Source of the DNA: Paramacrobiotus metropolitanus
Taxonomy: Eukaryota > Tardigrada > Eutardigrada > Parachela > Macrobiotidae
DNA: 64,000 nt
Assembly (NCBI RefSeq): GCF_019649055.1
Contig: NW_026570265.1
Coordinates: 372,001 to 436,000, forward strand
Direction: 5' to 3'
The notes beneath the pieces were generated by a model. It was not told the origin of the DNA. It did no database searches and saw only the letters and a list, made by a program, of their open reading frames with translations. Position numbers and translations under genes: made by a program. Below, piece after piece: positions 28,101 through 43,121 of this stretch; position 1 is the first letter of the stretch, and each line of letters begins with the position of its first letter.

Positions 28101-28216
28101 TTCGGTTTTGGCAGCGGCACCGCAACCGGTAAGTTAAAACTGGCCTGGCTGCGGTAGCTAGCAACACTAGGCTTCCTGGATGTGTGGATACGGTTTCGAG
28201 AATAACCAGCGTCCAT
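25103..28216 (-). pseudogene. HECT-domain E3 ubiquitin ligase-like gene with probable lesions
   Basis: HECT ligases pass ubiquitin through a catalytic Cys near the C-terminus. Minus-strand exons read 28216-28021, 27785-27556, 27484-27382, 27279-27234, 27158-26457, 26418-25884, 25813-25685 and about 25650-25103. The HECT part is well preserved: GYSACDLGGPYKELF in the N-lobe, LRCMGFALREAI, RHLLRF-type LRFITAS in the C-lobe, and LPTACTCFNRLTLP holding the expected catalytic Cys in TCFN. Overall it looks most like the G2E3-like HECT proteins. The N-terminal half is damaged. After EEIRDV near 27700 a one-base shift is needed to continue as TEAFSDVLQGRDWVV. A second shift is needed near 27000 before SRPRDPRNSYGYG. 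An in-frame TGA at 28274-28276 separates similar upstream sequence. These may be true lesions, sequence errors or unrecognised tiny introns (one inferred intron is only 38 bp). Confidence 0.6.
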
Positions 28217-28599
28217 CAGACCGGTGCCAGAGGGACGGAGAGTTCCACATCGTCCGGGAATCTGCTGTTGAAATCAGACCGGCGAAGAAAACAGCGCTGC
28301 GTTGACTCTGGGCTGGCTTGGACGCGGAGGCTGCACAGCAAAACGAAACTGCGGCATTCCAACAACCTGTTCACTCGTACCCGGTACGCATAAACTGCTG
28401 CGGACGCTCAAACTGGCATCCGTTGCTCCTGTCGCTCCAATTTGTCCTGTGTTACAGTTCCTTGTTATTCCGTGTACATTACTTCCATTCGATACTGATA
28501 CCCCTGCAGCTGTTGTAAATGCATGGATGACAAATAATGAGAACAGTCTGCGCAGAATTCGCTCGGATTCCATGTGAATCTTTTTTGTTCCGATAATTG

Positions 28600-29536
28600 T
28601 AGCACACATCGGCAATCAGCCACTCCACACTTGTGAGGAAACAATCCGGTATCTTCCATCTTGAACAAACTTTTTATATCAGTACAAAATAAATGAAAAT
28701 TAACGTCACAAAAAACTACAACTGCATTTGACCAACGCAAATTTTCTTCAGAGCTGAAAGAAGTAAGCTAGCCAAAAAACTGGCGCGAGAAATAACCGAA
28801 TTAAAGAGTGTATCCCGCTTTTATAAGCTTTTTGGAGTAGCAAGGAGCGAGCTGATCCGTGCACTGAGGTACAAAACCAATTACCATGTTTTTAGTTACC
28901 GCGCAGTTTTATAGCCTATTAAAAGGGCTCGCTAACTTAAAGATTGCCCACCGTCGGCCTGCTTTGATCGGATACCAACTCCCCCGCCTGACATGCCGCC
29001 AATGCACAATGAGACTGAAGCGGTTTTACAAAGGAACACATTGGTGCCGACCGTACTGCCTTTACACTACACTTGACAACGGAGCCGTTAACGGGCATAA
29101 TGATTTGTATTTTTGGATAAATTTAAGAGTCTTTTTATCATCTAATAGCGTTGGTGCGTAACACTTTCTGAATTGTAGTACGACTACTAAGTAGCTGACT
29201 GAACTTATTAAACTGCGACAGTAAAAACCAGCAGTATTAGAACTAATGGCAGTCATTTTTTCAATGATTTCATTTCGTATTTTTATTGTCTTATGCGTAC
29301 CGTTTTTTAACGTCAAACAAAACACACAGGTGCCTCAAGATTGTCAATTCATGCTTCCAGCAAGACTACAGATTTTCCACCATTAGTTTTATTGACGGTA
29401 CATTTAGGCTTTAGGAAGGTTATGGAATTTCACAATAACAGAAGTGGCAAACATCAAACATTCTTCAGCAGCGAAGCAAAATTGGCCAAAAGTGTGATAA
29501 AAATTAAATGACACAGCGGAAAACAGAAGAGGAAAA
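28600..29536. other. Spacer, no gene recognised
   Basis: Upstream of the HECT-like gene and downstream of the PSMD6 copy B. A short stretch near 29310-29380 repeats sequence found again at about 31340-31410, so fragments of the duplicated block continue here. Confidence 0.5.
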
Positions 29537-31420
29537 TCAGAGGTTAATAACTCTTGAGAGGCGCTGGATGTTCCTCAGCAAATGATCAACTTGTTTAATA
29601 AACAACTGATATTGCCTTTTCTTGTTGGCTGGCCGGGATGTTTCCATACACCGTTCATCTTTAAAAAAATTAATATAGTCAGTAGAAAATTTATTTGATA
29701 ACAGCATTTTATGTACGGAATACTTCTTAGTCTGCTGTTCTTCATGTAAAAAACCCAGAAAATCATGTGCCACCAGTTATTACGAATACTGTACTGTAAG
29801 TACAACTTGTACTTATACCCGTCTCCTGCATGCCATTACTGATTGCCAATACGTTTCTAGTACCTACAAAGCAGGCAACAAACAATCCTCTTCCAACTAA
29901 TCTGCAAACTTTCAAACATTTGCTTGGTTCATCACAACCAAGAGTACTGGTTGAACCGAACTAAAGCATGCATAATAAAAAAACCGATAATCTGCGATTC
30001 GCCGGTGATCTCTGATTTTACAAACGAGAGGAATACAGGAACATAAGATAAGCAGTTTTTATAAGTATTATCAAGTTAATTAATTACTGACCTTGTCAAT
30101 CTTACAGTGCAGGCGACCAGCGGCAATAAGCGCGATAATCCGTTGTCAATAAAACCAGCCGTAACACCAAAAGCCTGGACGATGCAATCGAGCGTTAAGA
30201 ATTGATCCACCAGCTGATTAGTTGTAGACGAGGATACGCATTTTCCGAGTGTAGTAGCGGTAATGGTCAGCCCACTACCGGTCCACTTCCAAAATCTGCT
30301 GAACGTTTGTTGTAATTTGAATAAAATCACAACAATTGCTTAGAACTTCAAATTACCTTTTCGGAAAGAAAAACCTACCCAGCTGTAGAAACAATTCAGC
30401 ATAATGCGATCCGTACAACGAGTTGAAAAACTGTCGCAAATTCGGCATTCTAAGCAAACCTTCCACAATCTCCGCGCTCCGGACACACCTATTACAATGG
30501 TATTTGATTAGCAACATAATAAGAACCAGCCGCCATAGTTACAACTTGGGACGAAATGGTCGCATACCCAACATCTCCACATTCAGTACGAATGCAGCGA
30601 AGTGCACTGTACGACTGAGTTCAAAATATCCGTTTCGTACAAGTGCACTGCACCGCTTGCGTACAGAATGCTGGGTACGGGGCTATGCAACCATTTGGTC
30701 CTACATCGTATGTATTCGATCCAGCCGCAATGAAAGTTGCAAAACCGTATAATAGTCTCCGAACAGGTAAATGTGCTAACTGAGCCCAGAAAATTGGTGG
30801 TGGCTTTCAGAAACTCACGCATCTTCATGGCTCGTACACCTTCAACCGGTTTCGCCGATCCCAATCACCGCCCTCCTCTACCAAGCTGTGCATAAAAAAA
30901 AAGAACCGCTCATAAGAAATCGCAAAATCATAACAAAACTAGCAAAATCACAGTTACGCGCAGAAATTTCTGAAAATAAGTATACGTATAGAAGCCAAGC
31001 ATTGCGTACCTCCGTGCTTAATTTAAAAGCAACGGAGGTACGTTTGAGTTTGTTGTCTGTCCTACGGTCTTTTTAAAGCACTGTCGAAACGCACTTTCAG
31101 ATGCATCCTAGTGTGAAACAAGTTGGGCATTCGCAAGAACGAGGACTCTTTAAACATTCTTCCACCTTGTCTCCAGGGCGGGAAAGATAATTAAACTGTG
31201 CAAGGTACGCTTCGCGCACTTTAATAGATCCCAAATTCTGTTAGGCATCCAAAATTGGCGCGTCAAGTTCCTTAAGTTTCTGCTCGTACTTTTGCTACAG
31301 TCGGTTAAGTAAAGAAGTGTCCGCATTAAACCCATACGTTTTTTAACGTCGAGAAAAACACTGGCAGCCTCACGACTCCCAATTCATGCTTCCAGCAAGA
31401 TTAAAGATTCCCAACACTAC
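29537..31420 (-). pseudogene. PSMD6: PSMD6 (proteasome Rpn7) pseudogene, copy B
   Basis: Read on the minus strand this copy covers most of Rpn7 in order: [129 protein letters not shown], and the C-terminus RNIQRLSRVINL, almost identical to the family ending. Lesions: in-frame stops in the KLDA block near 31250-31300, a frame change after KVYE near 30830, another at LVYN/LVDQ near 30220, and loss of one base near 30125 before IAAGRLHCKIDKV. Intron positions persist (for example the donor near 30380), so this is an unprocessed duplicate. A functional parental gene is not in the window. Confidence 0.9.
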
Positions 31421-31592
31421 TTGAAAAACCGCAGGAAATAAAAAATATATTTCCATTTGATAACGAATTTTTTTTTAGCAGCTTCGGATTTTACACCGCC
31501 TCTGAGCCATTGAGCGCATGCTCTGACTGGTCTTCTAGAAGCGGTACAACGCAACGGCTTCCTTCCACGGATTTTCAACTGCGATAACGGAT

Positions 31593-32390
31593 TTACCAAC
31601 GACTTACCACATTGTCCTTTTTCTGCTGCTCTTCCAAATCCAGGCTCTGTACCTGAGTGTAGCGTAATGTGGCATCTCTACAATCTCTACTACGCTTCAG
31701 TTCCACGAGAATATCGTTATCTGGTGGCAACTGTTTCTGCTCCACTGTGGCCATGTACTGGCATAACACAGAGACGATCCAGGAACATATGCACAGCGTT
31801 GGACAATAAACGCATGTCGATCTTGTAGGCAACGGGGTTGAACTTCGTCACGGGCTGGATATCAACAAAAAGGGGCTTGAACCTCCATCTAATGTTATGC
31901 GCAAAAAAAATCTTACTGGCATCCAGCAAGTTCCACCATTGTTTCGAACAGATCAACGGCGAAGGAATCTGCCTTATCTTGGACGTTCAGAAAAAAGTCC
32001 TCGGAATGCCAACCCGAAATTCCAGGATAAAGTCCTCGGAAGTGGGAATACCAACTAGGAATTCCTAGATGAAGCCACGGTGGCCGGACTGAATTTTCTG
32101 GAATAATGGATCTGAATAAAAATAACTAAATCAATTAAAATGAAATTTAAAAAAGTCATTAATCGAAAATTTAAAAATGGAATACACGAAAACCTGAAAA
32201 CGAAAAAACAAACAATCTCAAAGACCGAAAATATGAAAATCAGGAAATCGTGCACATGTGCAAACGTCAAAACATGAAATCGTGCACACGTGCGAATCGT
32301 GAAAATGTGCAAACCGACAAACTGGCAAACGAGAAAACTCGAAAACTTGAAAAACGGCTGCTGAACCAAACGGACCGCCATACATGGAGC
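31593..32390 (-). repeat. Inverted partner of 14131-14830, with CSN6/MPN-tail-like fragment
   Basis: The reverse complement of this region matches copy A through the low-complexity CTCGAAAACTTGAAAAACGG-type sequence, the GTGCACACGTGCGAATCGTG block, the repeated GGCATTCCGAGGACTTTTTC units, and the coding-like part. That part reads PLFVDIQPVTKFNPVAYK, NAVHMFLDRL, VLCQYMATVEQKQLPPDND and then LVELKRSRDCRDATLRYTQV. A one-base frame change separates LDRL from VLCQYM. Resemblance to CSN6 (LFxxLxPMTK and the AIKMLxxRVxxILEYV helix) is my reading and is tentative. Confidence 0.7.
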
Positions 32391-32576
32391 ACAAAAAAAT
32401 TTCATGATGTTCTAATGGACACCTTCTCGTTAAACTTTCACTCATTGCAAATACTAGTATATATGTTCTCCGTGTTTCACTAAGAATTACGGTATGTTTA
32501 ATTGTTACTCATGGTCAGCTCACACTTTTTAGCTGAGCTGTTGCAGTGTGGCATTTTGACTTGTCCTATATTTATC

Positions 32577-32940
32577 TGACTTTTGCAGCTAGTTGAGCAG
32601 AGGCAGATCTTGGACGATTTGGAAATGGAGCCATGCTACATGGATAAGGCGGAAGCGAAAGACGAGGAGGACGAAGTAGAGCACGTATCCGAGCTCTCCG
32701 AATGTTTACCTTTTTGGACAGGCGGCCAGATGCCTTTCACGGTTTCGACTAAAACACAGGTTGATCCAAGTTTTAACATTCTTGAGAGAATCGTCTGTCG
32801 GTTCCGATCACTTTTCCGTATCCGTAGCATTTTAACAATTGTGGTTATGTCTTGTAGTATGCCACCGAAATGCTGTGCCATGAGCGCTATGATGATTTTG
32901 AAACCCGAAGACAGATGACATCTCCGTAAGATCCAAAGAA
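32577..32940 (+). other. Coding-like fragment of unknown family
   Basis: After an acceptor-like TTTTGCAG at 32580 an acidic open frame reads LVEQRQILDDLEMEPCYMDK, then a Glu/Asp-rich stretch and LPFWTGGQMPF. A second exon-like block (YATEMLCHERYDDFETRRQM) sits between TTGTAG and GTAAGA at about 32850-32930. The composition looks protein-coding, but I recognise no family and see no complete gene. It could be part of the 5' region of FNTB or a remnant of a captured gene. Confidence 0.35.
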
Positions 32941-33073
32941 GCAAAAATAGATAGATAGATAACTGCTGCTGTATTTTTGCTGCTGTGATATTTTTGCCGA
33001 ATTGTCGATATGTGTTACTGCGCGATCGCGCACGTGAATGCAGTTGTTTTGGATTTACAAATTTTTATTTTAG

Positions 33074-34884
33074 AAAGATCATAAGAAGTCGAACAGCCAG
33101 ATTTTTTCTGCATGGTTTTGAAGCTATTCCTTCTTCGTACAGCGTAAGTTATTCCATTGGTCGAACTGGGTTTTTTTACTTACTAATTTGTTGATCAGCG
33201 GTGAAACTACTGTATCGTGGTTGACGTTTCGTTATCATGGATTTTTTGGTTGAAACTTTTCAATGCCATGCGAAAGCGGCGCTTGGTAGCATTAGAAATG
33301 ATTAGATATCGGTAAGTATCTGTGTCACTGTGTGTGTAATTAATTTTACTTTCAAAATTGTTCTTTAGTTTGTAGTCGTAATTGGCAATTAATGTGCTAC
33401 TGAAATCGCTTTGATTTGGAGATATCTTGCTGTTACGCTGTTCGAAAATTTTTTCGTGCTTATTTTTTTTAAAATTTTGCGAAAAAAATGTTTTTAGTCT
33501 TTGGATGCTAGCCATCCGTGGTTGTGCTTCTGGATCCTTCACGGTCTGAATATTATCGGAGCACCGATTCCGAAGAAAGTGGCTGACGCGTGAGTAGCCG
33601 GTAGCGGTTAGCCGGGTTAGGTGAAGCTGATAAAATAATTTGGGAATTGCATCCACGCCGTTTTTTACCTAGTGCCATTAGCATTCTTCGCAGCTGTCAA
33701 GTGGATTCTGGCGGATTTGGGGGTAATTGATTCGTTTTGATCTAGATTTTTCTTTCCGTAAAAAAGAATATATTGTTTGTGCAGGAGGCGTTGGTCAGAG
33801 TCCCCATTTGGCAGCCACGTACGCGGCTTGCATGGCGTGAGTATTCGTTCACAATCAGTGTTTTTGTTAAAATTTCCTTTTGAATATCTTGTGTTCAGCG
33901 TTAAACGAAACCTGGTAACATCTAGGTATGATATTTTCCGGTAATGTTTTAATTTCAGACTGTCATCAATTGGCACTGATGAAGCGTTGTCCGTTATTGA
34001 TGTTGCGGGAATCAAAAGATATCTGGAACGTATGCGACAGCCGTCGGGCGCGTTCACTATTAGCGAAGATGGCGAAGAAGACACGCGTTCGGCATATTGT
34101 GCAATTGCCGTGGCTGTTCTGCTCGATATCCCACTGGATCCGCTTTTCGAATTCACGGCTGAATGGCTGATGGATTGTCAGACGTACGAAGGAGGATTTG
34201 GAGCGTTTCCCGGCAGCGAAGCACATGGAGGTTATACTTATTGCGCTTTTGCATCTTTGTATCTGTTGGAGAAACCTTTTCTCTGCGATCTGAACCGTCT
34301 GACCAGATGGCTAGTTTTCCGGCAGATGCGCTATGAAGGCGGCTTCCAGGTGATTACGTATAAAACTGCTTCGCTTAATGATAGCTATACGGAAAAGATT
34401 TTCGGAAGTTCTACGTTTATCGACCATTTTTACTTCATTTGTTGTTACAGCATATTTCGCAAAAATTGCATTTCGATTGCAGGGTCGGACTAATAAACTG
34501 GTCGACAGTTGCTATAGCTTTTGGCAAGGTGCAGTTTTTCCTCTCCTTCGGCAGGTGCATGAAAGTCTGAGGAAAAATGATCCTGTTGACATTGGGAATA
34601 TGTTATTCGATCGAACTGCGCTGCAAGGTTACGTGATCATTTGCTGTCAAAACATAGACGGTGGTTTCTGTGATAAACCTGGCAAAGCAAGCGATTATTA
34701 CCATGCGTGCTATGCACTGGCCGGAGCAGCTGTCGCGCAACATAGTCTTATCGGCGATACAGAATGCATTTTTGGGTCGGAAGCAAATCGTCTGCAAGAG
34801 ATCCATCCGGCCTTTAATTTAACCTGTCGTTCTTTTGAATATGCTCATAACTTTTTTAAATCGATTAAAGCCCAGCTGAAATAA
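33074..34884 (+). CDS. FNTB: Protein farnesyltransferase beta subunit (N-terminal exon unresolved)
   Basis: FNTB with FNTA transfers farnesyl from FPP to CaaX cysteines of Ras, lamins and others. Exons 33074-33143, 33498-33589, 33673-33722, 33785-33836, 33959-34349 and 34483-34884 join in perfect phase to about 351 residues. They cover FLHGFEAIPSSYS, SLDASHPWLCFWILHGL, the short exons giving AISILRSCQVDSGGFGG and GVGQSPHLAATYAACMA, then repeats of the alpha-alpha barrel (GEEDTRSAYCAIAVA, EAHGGYTYCAFASLYLL, MRYEGGFQGRTNKLVD). Zinc ligands are present: Asp and Cys in VDSCYSFWQ and His in DYYHACYAL. The C-terminus is a little shorter than human. The exon at 33074 starts one base into a codon, so at least one upstream exon with the initiator is missing from my model. 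Confidence 0.94.
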
Positions 34885-36189
34885 ATGTTTTGCTTTCTGT
34901 TGTTTAGGAGAAGCTGGTGAAACAATGGATTGTTAGTTAAATTTGGTACAATTTGGTATTGATGAACAGTAGTGTTGAGGCAGAATTGGTTAGTTAAGGT
35001 ATATTGTGATAGTAAAAGGATCGGGAGAACTTTTGTGAGACTTGAAATTGCAGGATTCCTGTAGCGTATTTCTTATTATTTTATCAAGCGTATTGGAGTA
35101 CTAAAAAAACGTCCAGATCGATTCCTGCTTCTGTGCGAAATCAAAAAAGCAGTTGTGTCAACTTATGCGGGACGCTAGGCGGTATTCATTCCCAGGTACT
35201 GGTACGGCAGTGGTACTGGAAACGCGTAAGTATTTTGTTTATTATTTTTCCTCACCAAAGCATTTACAGTAACTTAGAAGGCAATCCCTCTTATTAAGCA
35301 TCAATCGAGAGGGGCGGCCTAATTACAGAGAAAATTTGATCTAAATTTGCTCCCAATGGCGCTGTCCCCATGATCGATGCACGCGTAAGTAATAGATCCC
35401 AGCCGGTTATAGCTCGCGTTCGTGCAATGATGTAGCGAAAAACCACCGCTAGTATTTAACTGACTAAAGATACTTAACTACTCGTACTGATATTTTGATA
35501 AAATAATGACAATAAATGCCGGAAGTGCGTCTACTTGCTCGGCTTGGAAGAAATGGGCTACAAATTGTACTTACCTCGTTTTGTCCGCGGGCGATCGAAG
35601 CGTTTGGCACCTTCATTTCGACTTCCGGTTGCACTTTGCTTTGGAGCAAAGCGCACTAGGTAGACTAGTACTATTCAAACGATTGTGGTTCTTTATTTAA
35701 AATTTCATTTTATTTCTTAATAATTGTCAACTGTGGAGCGCGCCGGCTCGTGTTATTTTCTTTTATTTTTGGCTTTTGCTGAATAAAGTTACAAAAAAGA
35801 ATAAAAATACCCATACGGGCCGTATGATACGGCCATACCGGCGGGATTATCGTTCCAACAGGACGAGGGCGCCACTGTGCTACACGCAAATCTGCCATTG
35901 TCAATGCGAGCATCATGTTGTCGTTTACCCGCTAAAAACCGACTGAAATGAATACATACATACGATGAAGAGTTCAGAAAACACTGGAGCATTCTGAATT
36001 TTTGATCGAGTTAGAAACTAAGAAACCCGTTATTTAACTTTGGAATCATCCCCTTCAGATTCTGCCTTTTGGATTGTAATTATTCAAGTAAGTAATAAGT
36101 TTTTTAGGTTCATTGGGCGTTTCACTATCTGGTGGAAACATTTTGCATCGCATCCCTGTGCTCAGTGTGCTTTGTTAGTAAATGAGTAG
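34885..36189. other. Intergenic, with one dispersed repeat
   Basis: No gene recognised. The second copy of the 47-bp repeat lies at 35616-35662. The MCM4 promoter and possibly a first MCM4 exon should fall in the last few hundred bases. Confidence 0.5.
35616..35662 (+). repeat. 47-bp dispersed repeat, copy 2
   Basis: Matches 14032-14078 in the same orientation with two mismatches, about 21.6 kb apart. It lies in the spacer between FNTB and MCM4. Confidence 0.8.
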
Positions 36190-36270
36190 ATCGGCTTGAA
36201 ATCCGAAATTCTGAACATTATCACTGCAGTGGATCACGACGGCAGTGTGCCCGCTATCAACGGGAACGGG

Positions 36271-40124
<3,854 letters not shown>

Positions 40125-40579
40125 ATTCGCTCTGTCTCCAATGTCTCTTTCCTTTTTGTGTGCTTAACGCTTCATTCCTTTTGTGAATTTCCTTATTCTT
40201 TTGCGATTTTAATGGTGTGGTTTTTGAGTTTTAAAGTCCGTCGCGGTATTGCTTGTTCAGTGTTTTAAGAATCTTTTTCTTGTGTCAGATTTGTTGAATG
40301 CAGGTACGCGCTGACGTTTTTATTAATTTTTTTAAAATTAATCCCATAAATCACCAATCACATCAGCATCTACCGGTGGGTCCACTGTCAAGACAAAAAT
40401 AACAAATACATGGACAAAAAAGTCAGCCATGGAATACGCACAAAAAATCATACGAACAAAAACAGAAATCTGAGATTACTCGTTACAAGTACATCAGTCA
40501 GAAGTTAAGAATGGCCTCTTGCAATCAGGCTACCAAAGCAAACAATGTTTACAATGGTCTCAGTGATCCCGTAATGTTA

Positions 40580-42082
40580 TCAATCTTGGATTTTTCCCCC
40601 GAACAGTCCCAACGCAGTTTTAGCACCGATTGCAACCTGCAACATTAAAACCGTTTGCTTAGAGGCCGGCACAAGATAAATGTCTTTCTTTAAGCAACAG
40701 GCATGGTAACTAAAGCTAACTGAGCAAAAGCGCTTTGAATTCGTGAGAAGAACCAAGAGCAAATTAAACAGCAACGGAGCAAACAAACAAATTTACCTGG
40801 GTGCGTCCAGCATCGCTTATCAACATTGCCACTAATCCACGATCTTTGGCTCGACGCTCAAGGGCTTCTAGATGGGGCGCATCATCGACCGCTAACACAA
40901 TGGTCGTTTCTCTGTAATACCAAAAAGTTTTCTCGGAACTGCAAAACAAATTGCTCCCTAATCTAAGCCGTCAAAAACAGCGCCCAACTCAATGGAAAAG
41001 TCGGTTACTGTTGAATAATTCATGACGACGCAAAGAATATTCAGATAATAGACTCAGTCTATAAGAAACTTGTCAAAGGCCGACCGTAAATAGTCACAAA
41101 TCTTTCCGGAAAAGAAGCTGTAAACTCAGTGTAAAGCATACAGCAGGAAATATGCATTATTTCAGGCTAGCAAAACAAGTCCTGTTCTTCTAACAATTTG
41201 CAGGTGTTCGTTGCGCTTTTTATCAGCTATTAACGACCATAACATGATTTAAAGCTTGTTTCACGACAAAAAACGGTAGACCGAATTCAGTATTAAGTTC
41301 CAAAAAGGGTGGGGGGGCAATCTCAGTTCCCAAAAATCCCGATCAAACTCATCCAGATGCAAATTAACGCTGAGTCGGCAAAACGGCAGCTTTCCGATAA
41401 TAAATATCACAATGCATTATCTATCGTACCCCTCGCGTTCCCAGCTGCGAATTCCGCTCCGGAACGAGCGACCTTCATCTTCGCTTTCTATTGCCCGATA
41501 AATGCCAATGGCGGCTGCAAGATATCTCTTGTACAAACAGCGGTAATCATCACAACGCGCAGCCCGCACACAATACCATGAGCAGCTTGAGCAGCAATCT
41601 TCCCCGCCGTCATTCGCAGCGATGTGTTAATCAGAATAACCATTTTGTACTCTCCACCCTCACTGGCTGCACCTCCCGCATCCAGACCTTCCCAGTTCTC
41701 CTCCCAGTGTGGTCCCCCGAAGTTTCCCCGTGGAAAGGCTGGCTCCAAGGCAGGCGGACTCTGTCCCTAAACATCAACCACAACAGCTGAACTGGACAAC
41801 TGTTTGCGTCGCTTCACACTACAGAGACCACCGGACCACTACTGATTCTTCACTTACCTGATTGTCGAAAATCCAAGTGACCGCTGTATCAGTCCCGCGA
41901 TTACCAGAGAAATAAAGCGCCTAATAAAACCATGTACATTAGTAATACGGTGAAGTGGCGGAAAGCTGCACTGTTCGGACCTGAGCTGCGGTTTCCTGGT
42001 CGAAGCCCATGGCTGCTAACTCTCTCATCGACTCCGGATTAGGTTGGAAATCTGGATTCGGAAATGTCGTCGGAGACGCCAT
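40580..42082 (-). CDS. PTRH2: Peptidyl-tRNA hydrolase 2 with N-terminal UBA domain
   Basis: PTH2 frees tRNA from prematurely released peptidyl-tRNA. Six exons join in phase to 203 residues: 42082-41981, 41920-41858, 41766-41577, 41514-41430, 40911-40797 and 40636-40580. Residues about 15-57 form a UBA domain (ESMRELAAMGFDQETAAQAL, then DTAVTWIFDNQ), expected to bind ubiquitin; UBA-PTH2 fusions are known in some invertebrates. The PTH2 fold follows: EYKMVILINTSLRMTAGKIA, AQAAHAAIGIYRA with the conserved Lys and His, TIVLAVDDAPHLEAL, and LISDAGRTQVAIGAKTALGL. Family members normally continue with GPGP and a helix ending in LKLY/LKLF. Here the protein stops at LFGGKIQD, so the last strand and helix are altered or lost. 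An unusual insertion (ESEDEGRSFRSG) sits in the variable loop. Confidence 0.9.
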
Positions 42083-43121
42083 GCTTTCTGTGGAAATCTT
42101 TCAAATGAAACAATATTGACCGGTGAAATCAGAAGACTGCAAATGGTTACCTCTGCGCATCTGGTAACTCATTGACGGTAGTCTACCATCCATTTGTAGA
42201 CTACCGTCAATAACCCAGTACACCTGTCACCTCATATGGATAGAGCGGTCTTACGACTTAATACGGCTTATAGATTTATCAGTTTTATCTAACTGCGCGA
42301 TATATTACATACCTTGCAGCTGCAAATCTTTACCACATCGTTAATCTTTCGAAGAAATACACAATAGTGCAGTGTGACAGGAACGTTAGCCCGAAGAACC
42401 ACTACCATGCGCAAATTTACGATGTATCGCTAACTCTTAACTCATTGGACTTCTAAACTTTTTTGACGGAACGGTTTTTTTCCTCGGAAAAAATTCCTGA
42501 TTTCAGCCACCGTACGTACGTAGTACGCGCATATCGCTACGGGTAAGATATAACACACGTGAAGCTCTATAGAGCAGCCCATTGTATTTTCAGGTTAAAG
42601 CTGACCAAAAATCTGTGCGAATATAAGTTACCGGTGTGTTTTAAAGATTTGATTATGTAAATAAAAAATAAAACATATGAACTTCAAACAATGTTCAAGA
42701 ATTCTTTTCTGTCTTCGTCATAATCAAAGTCACAAGTCCGAATTACGGAAGCTATGCAGTAAATATGCCAATATGTGATAAGGGACACCAAGCCTTGCGG
42801 TTAGTTCTCGTTACTCGTACGCATCTTGGTTACGTCGTTTCGTGCGTGTGCTGTTTCATTAAACGCATGGTACAAAGTACAAACGTTTACTCGTAATAAA
42901 ATCAGAAATCGGAATCTCTCGTTGGTTAATATCCAAAATTGGAATTTAATTTTCTTTTTTTTCCGTGTAGATCTTTTTACGATATAATTTTGCCATAAGT
43001 TTGTTTGATACAGAACAAGATTAGTACATAGTGGGATTGGCCCCAGCTTTTACGGAAGTGCGCTTAGTACAGTTCACTCTAACCCTAAGCGCGACAGTGC
43101 GAATGTCCGTCTAGTAGCGCA
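42083..43121. other. Intergenic between divergent PTRH2 and TFIIB
   Basis: No gene recognised. Shared upstream region of two divergent genes. It contains a perfect 16-bp stem hairpin at 42171-42211. Confidence 0.5.
42171..42211. repeat. Perfect 16-bp stem / 9-nt loop hairpin
   Basis: ATTGACGGTAGTCTAC at 42171-42186 is the exact reverse complement of 42196-42211; the loop is CATCCATTT. It sits about 90 bp upstream of the PTRH2 ATG, in the probable 5' UTR or promoter. Confidence 0.85.

Noticed and set aside
36190-36270. TTG or upstream in-frame start for MCM4
   Set aside because: A TAG precedes directly and there is no ATG. The sequence may belong to an upstream exon, but the first usable ATG is 36271.
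43081-43100. CTAACCCTAAGC, telomere-like
   Set aside because: Only one and a half units and directly upstream of TFIIB; no tandem array.
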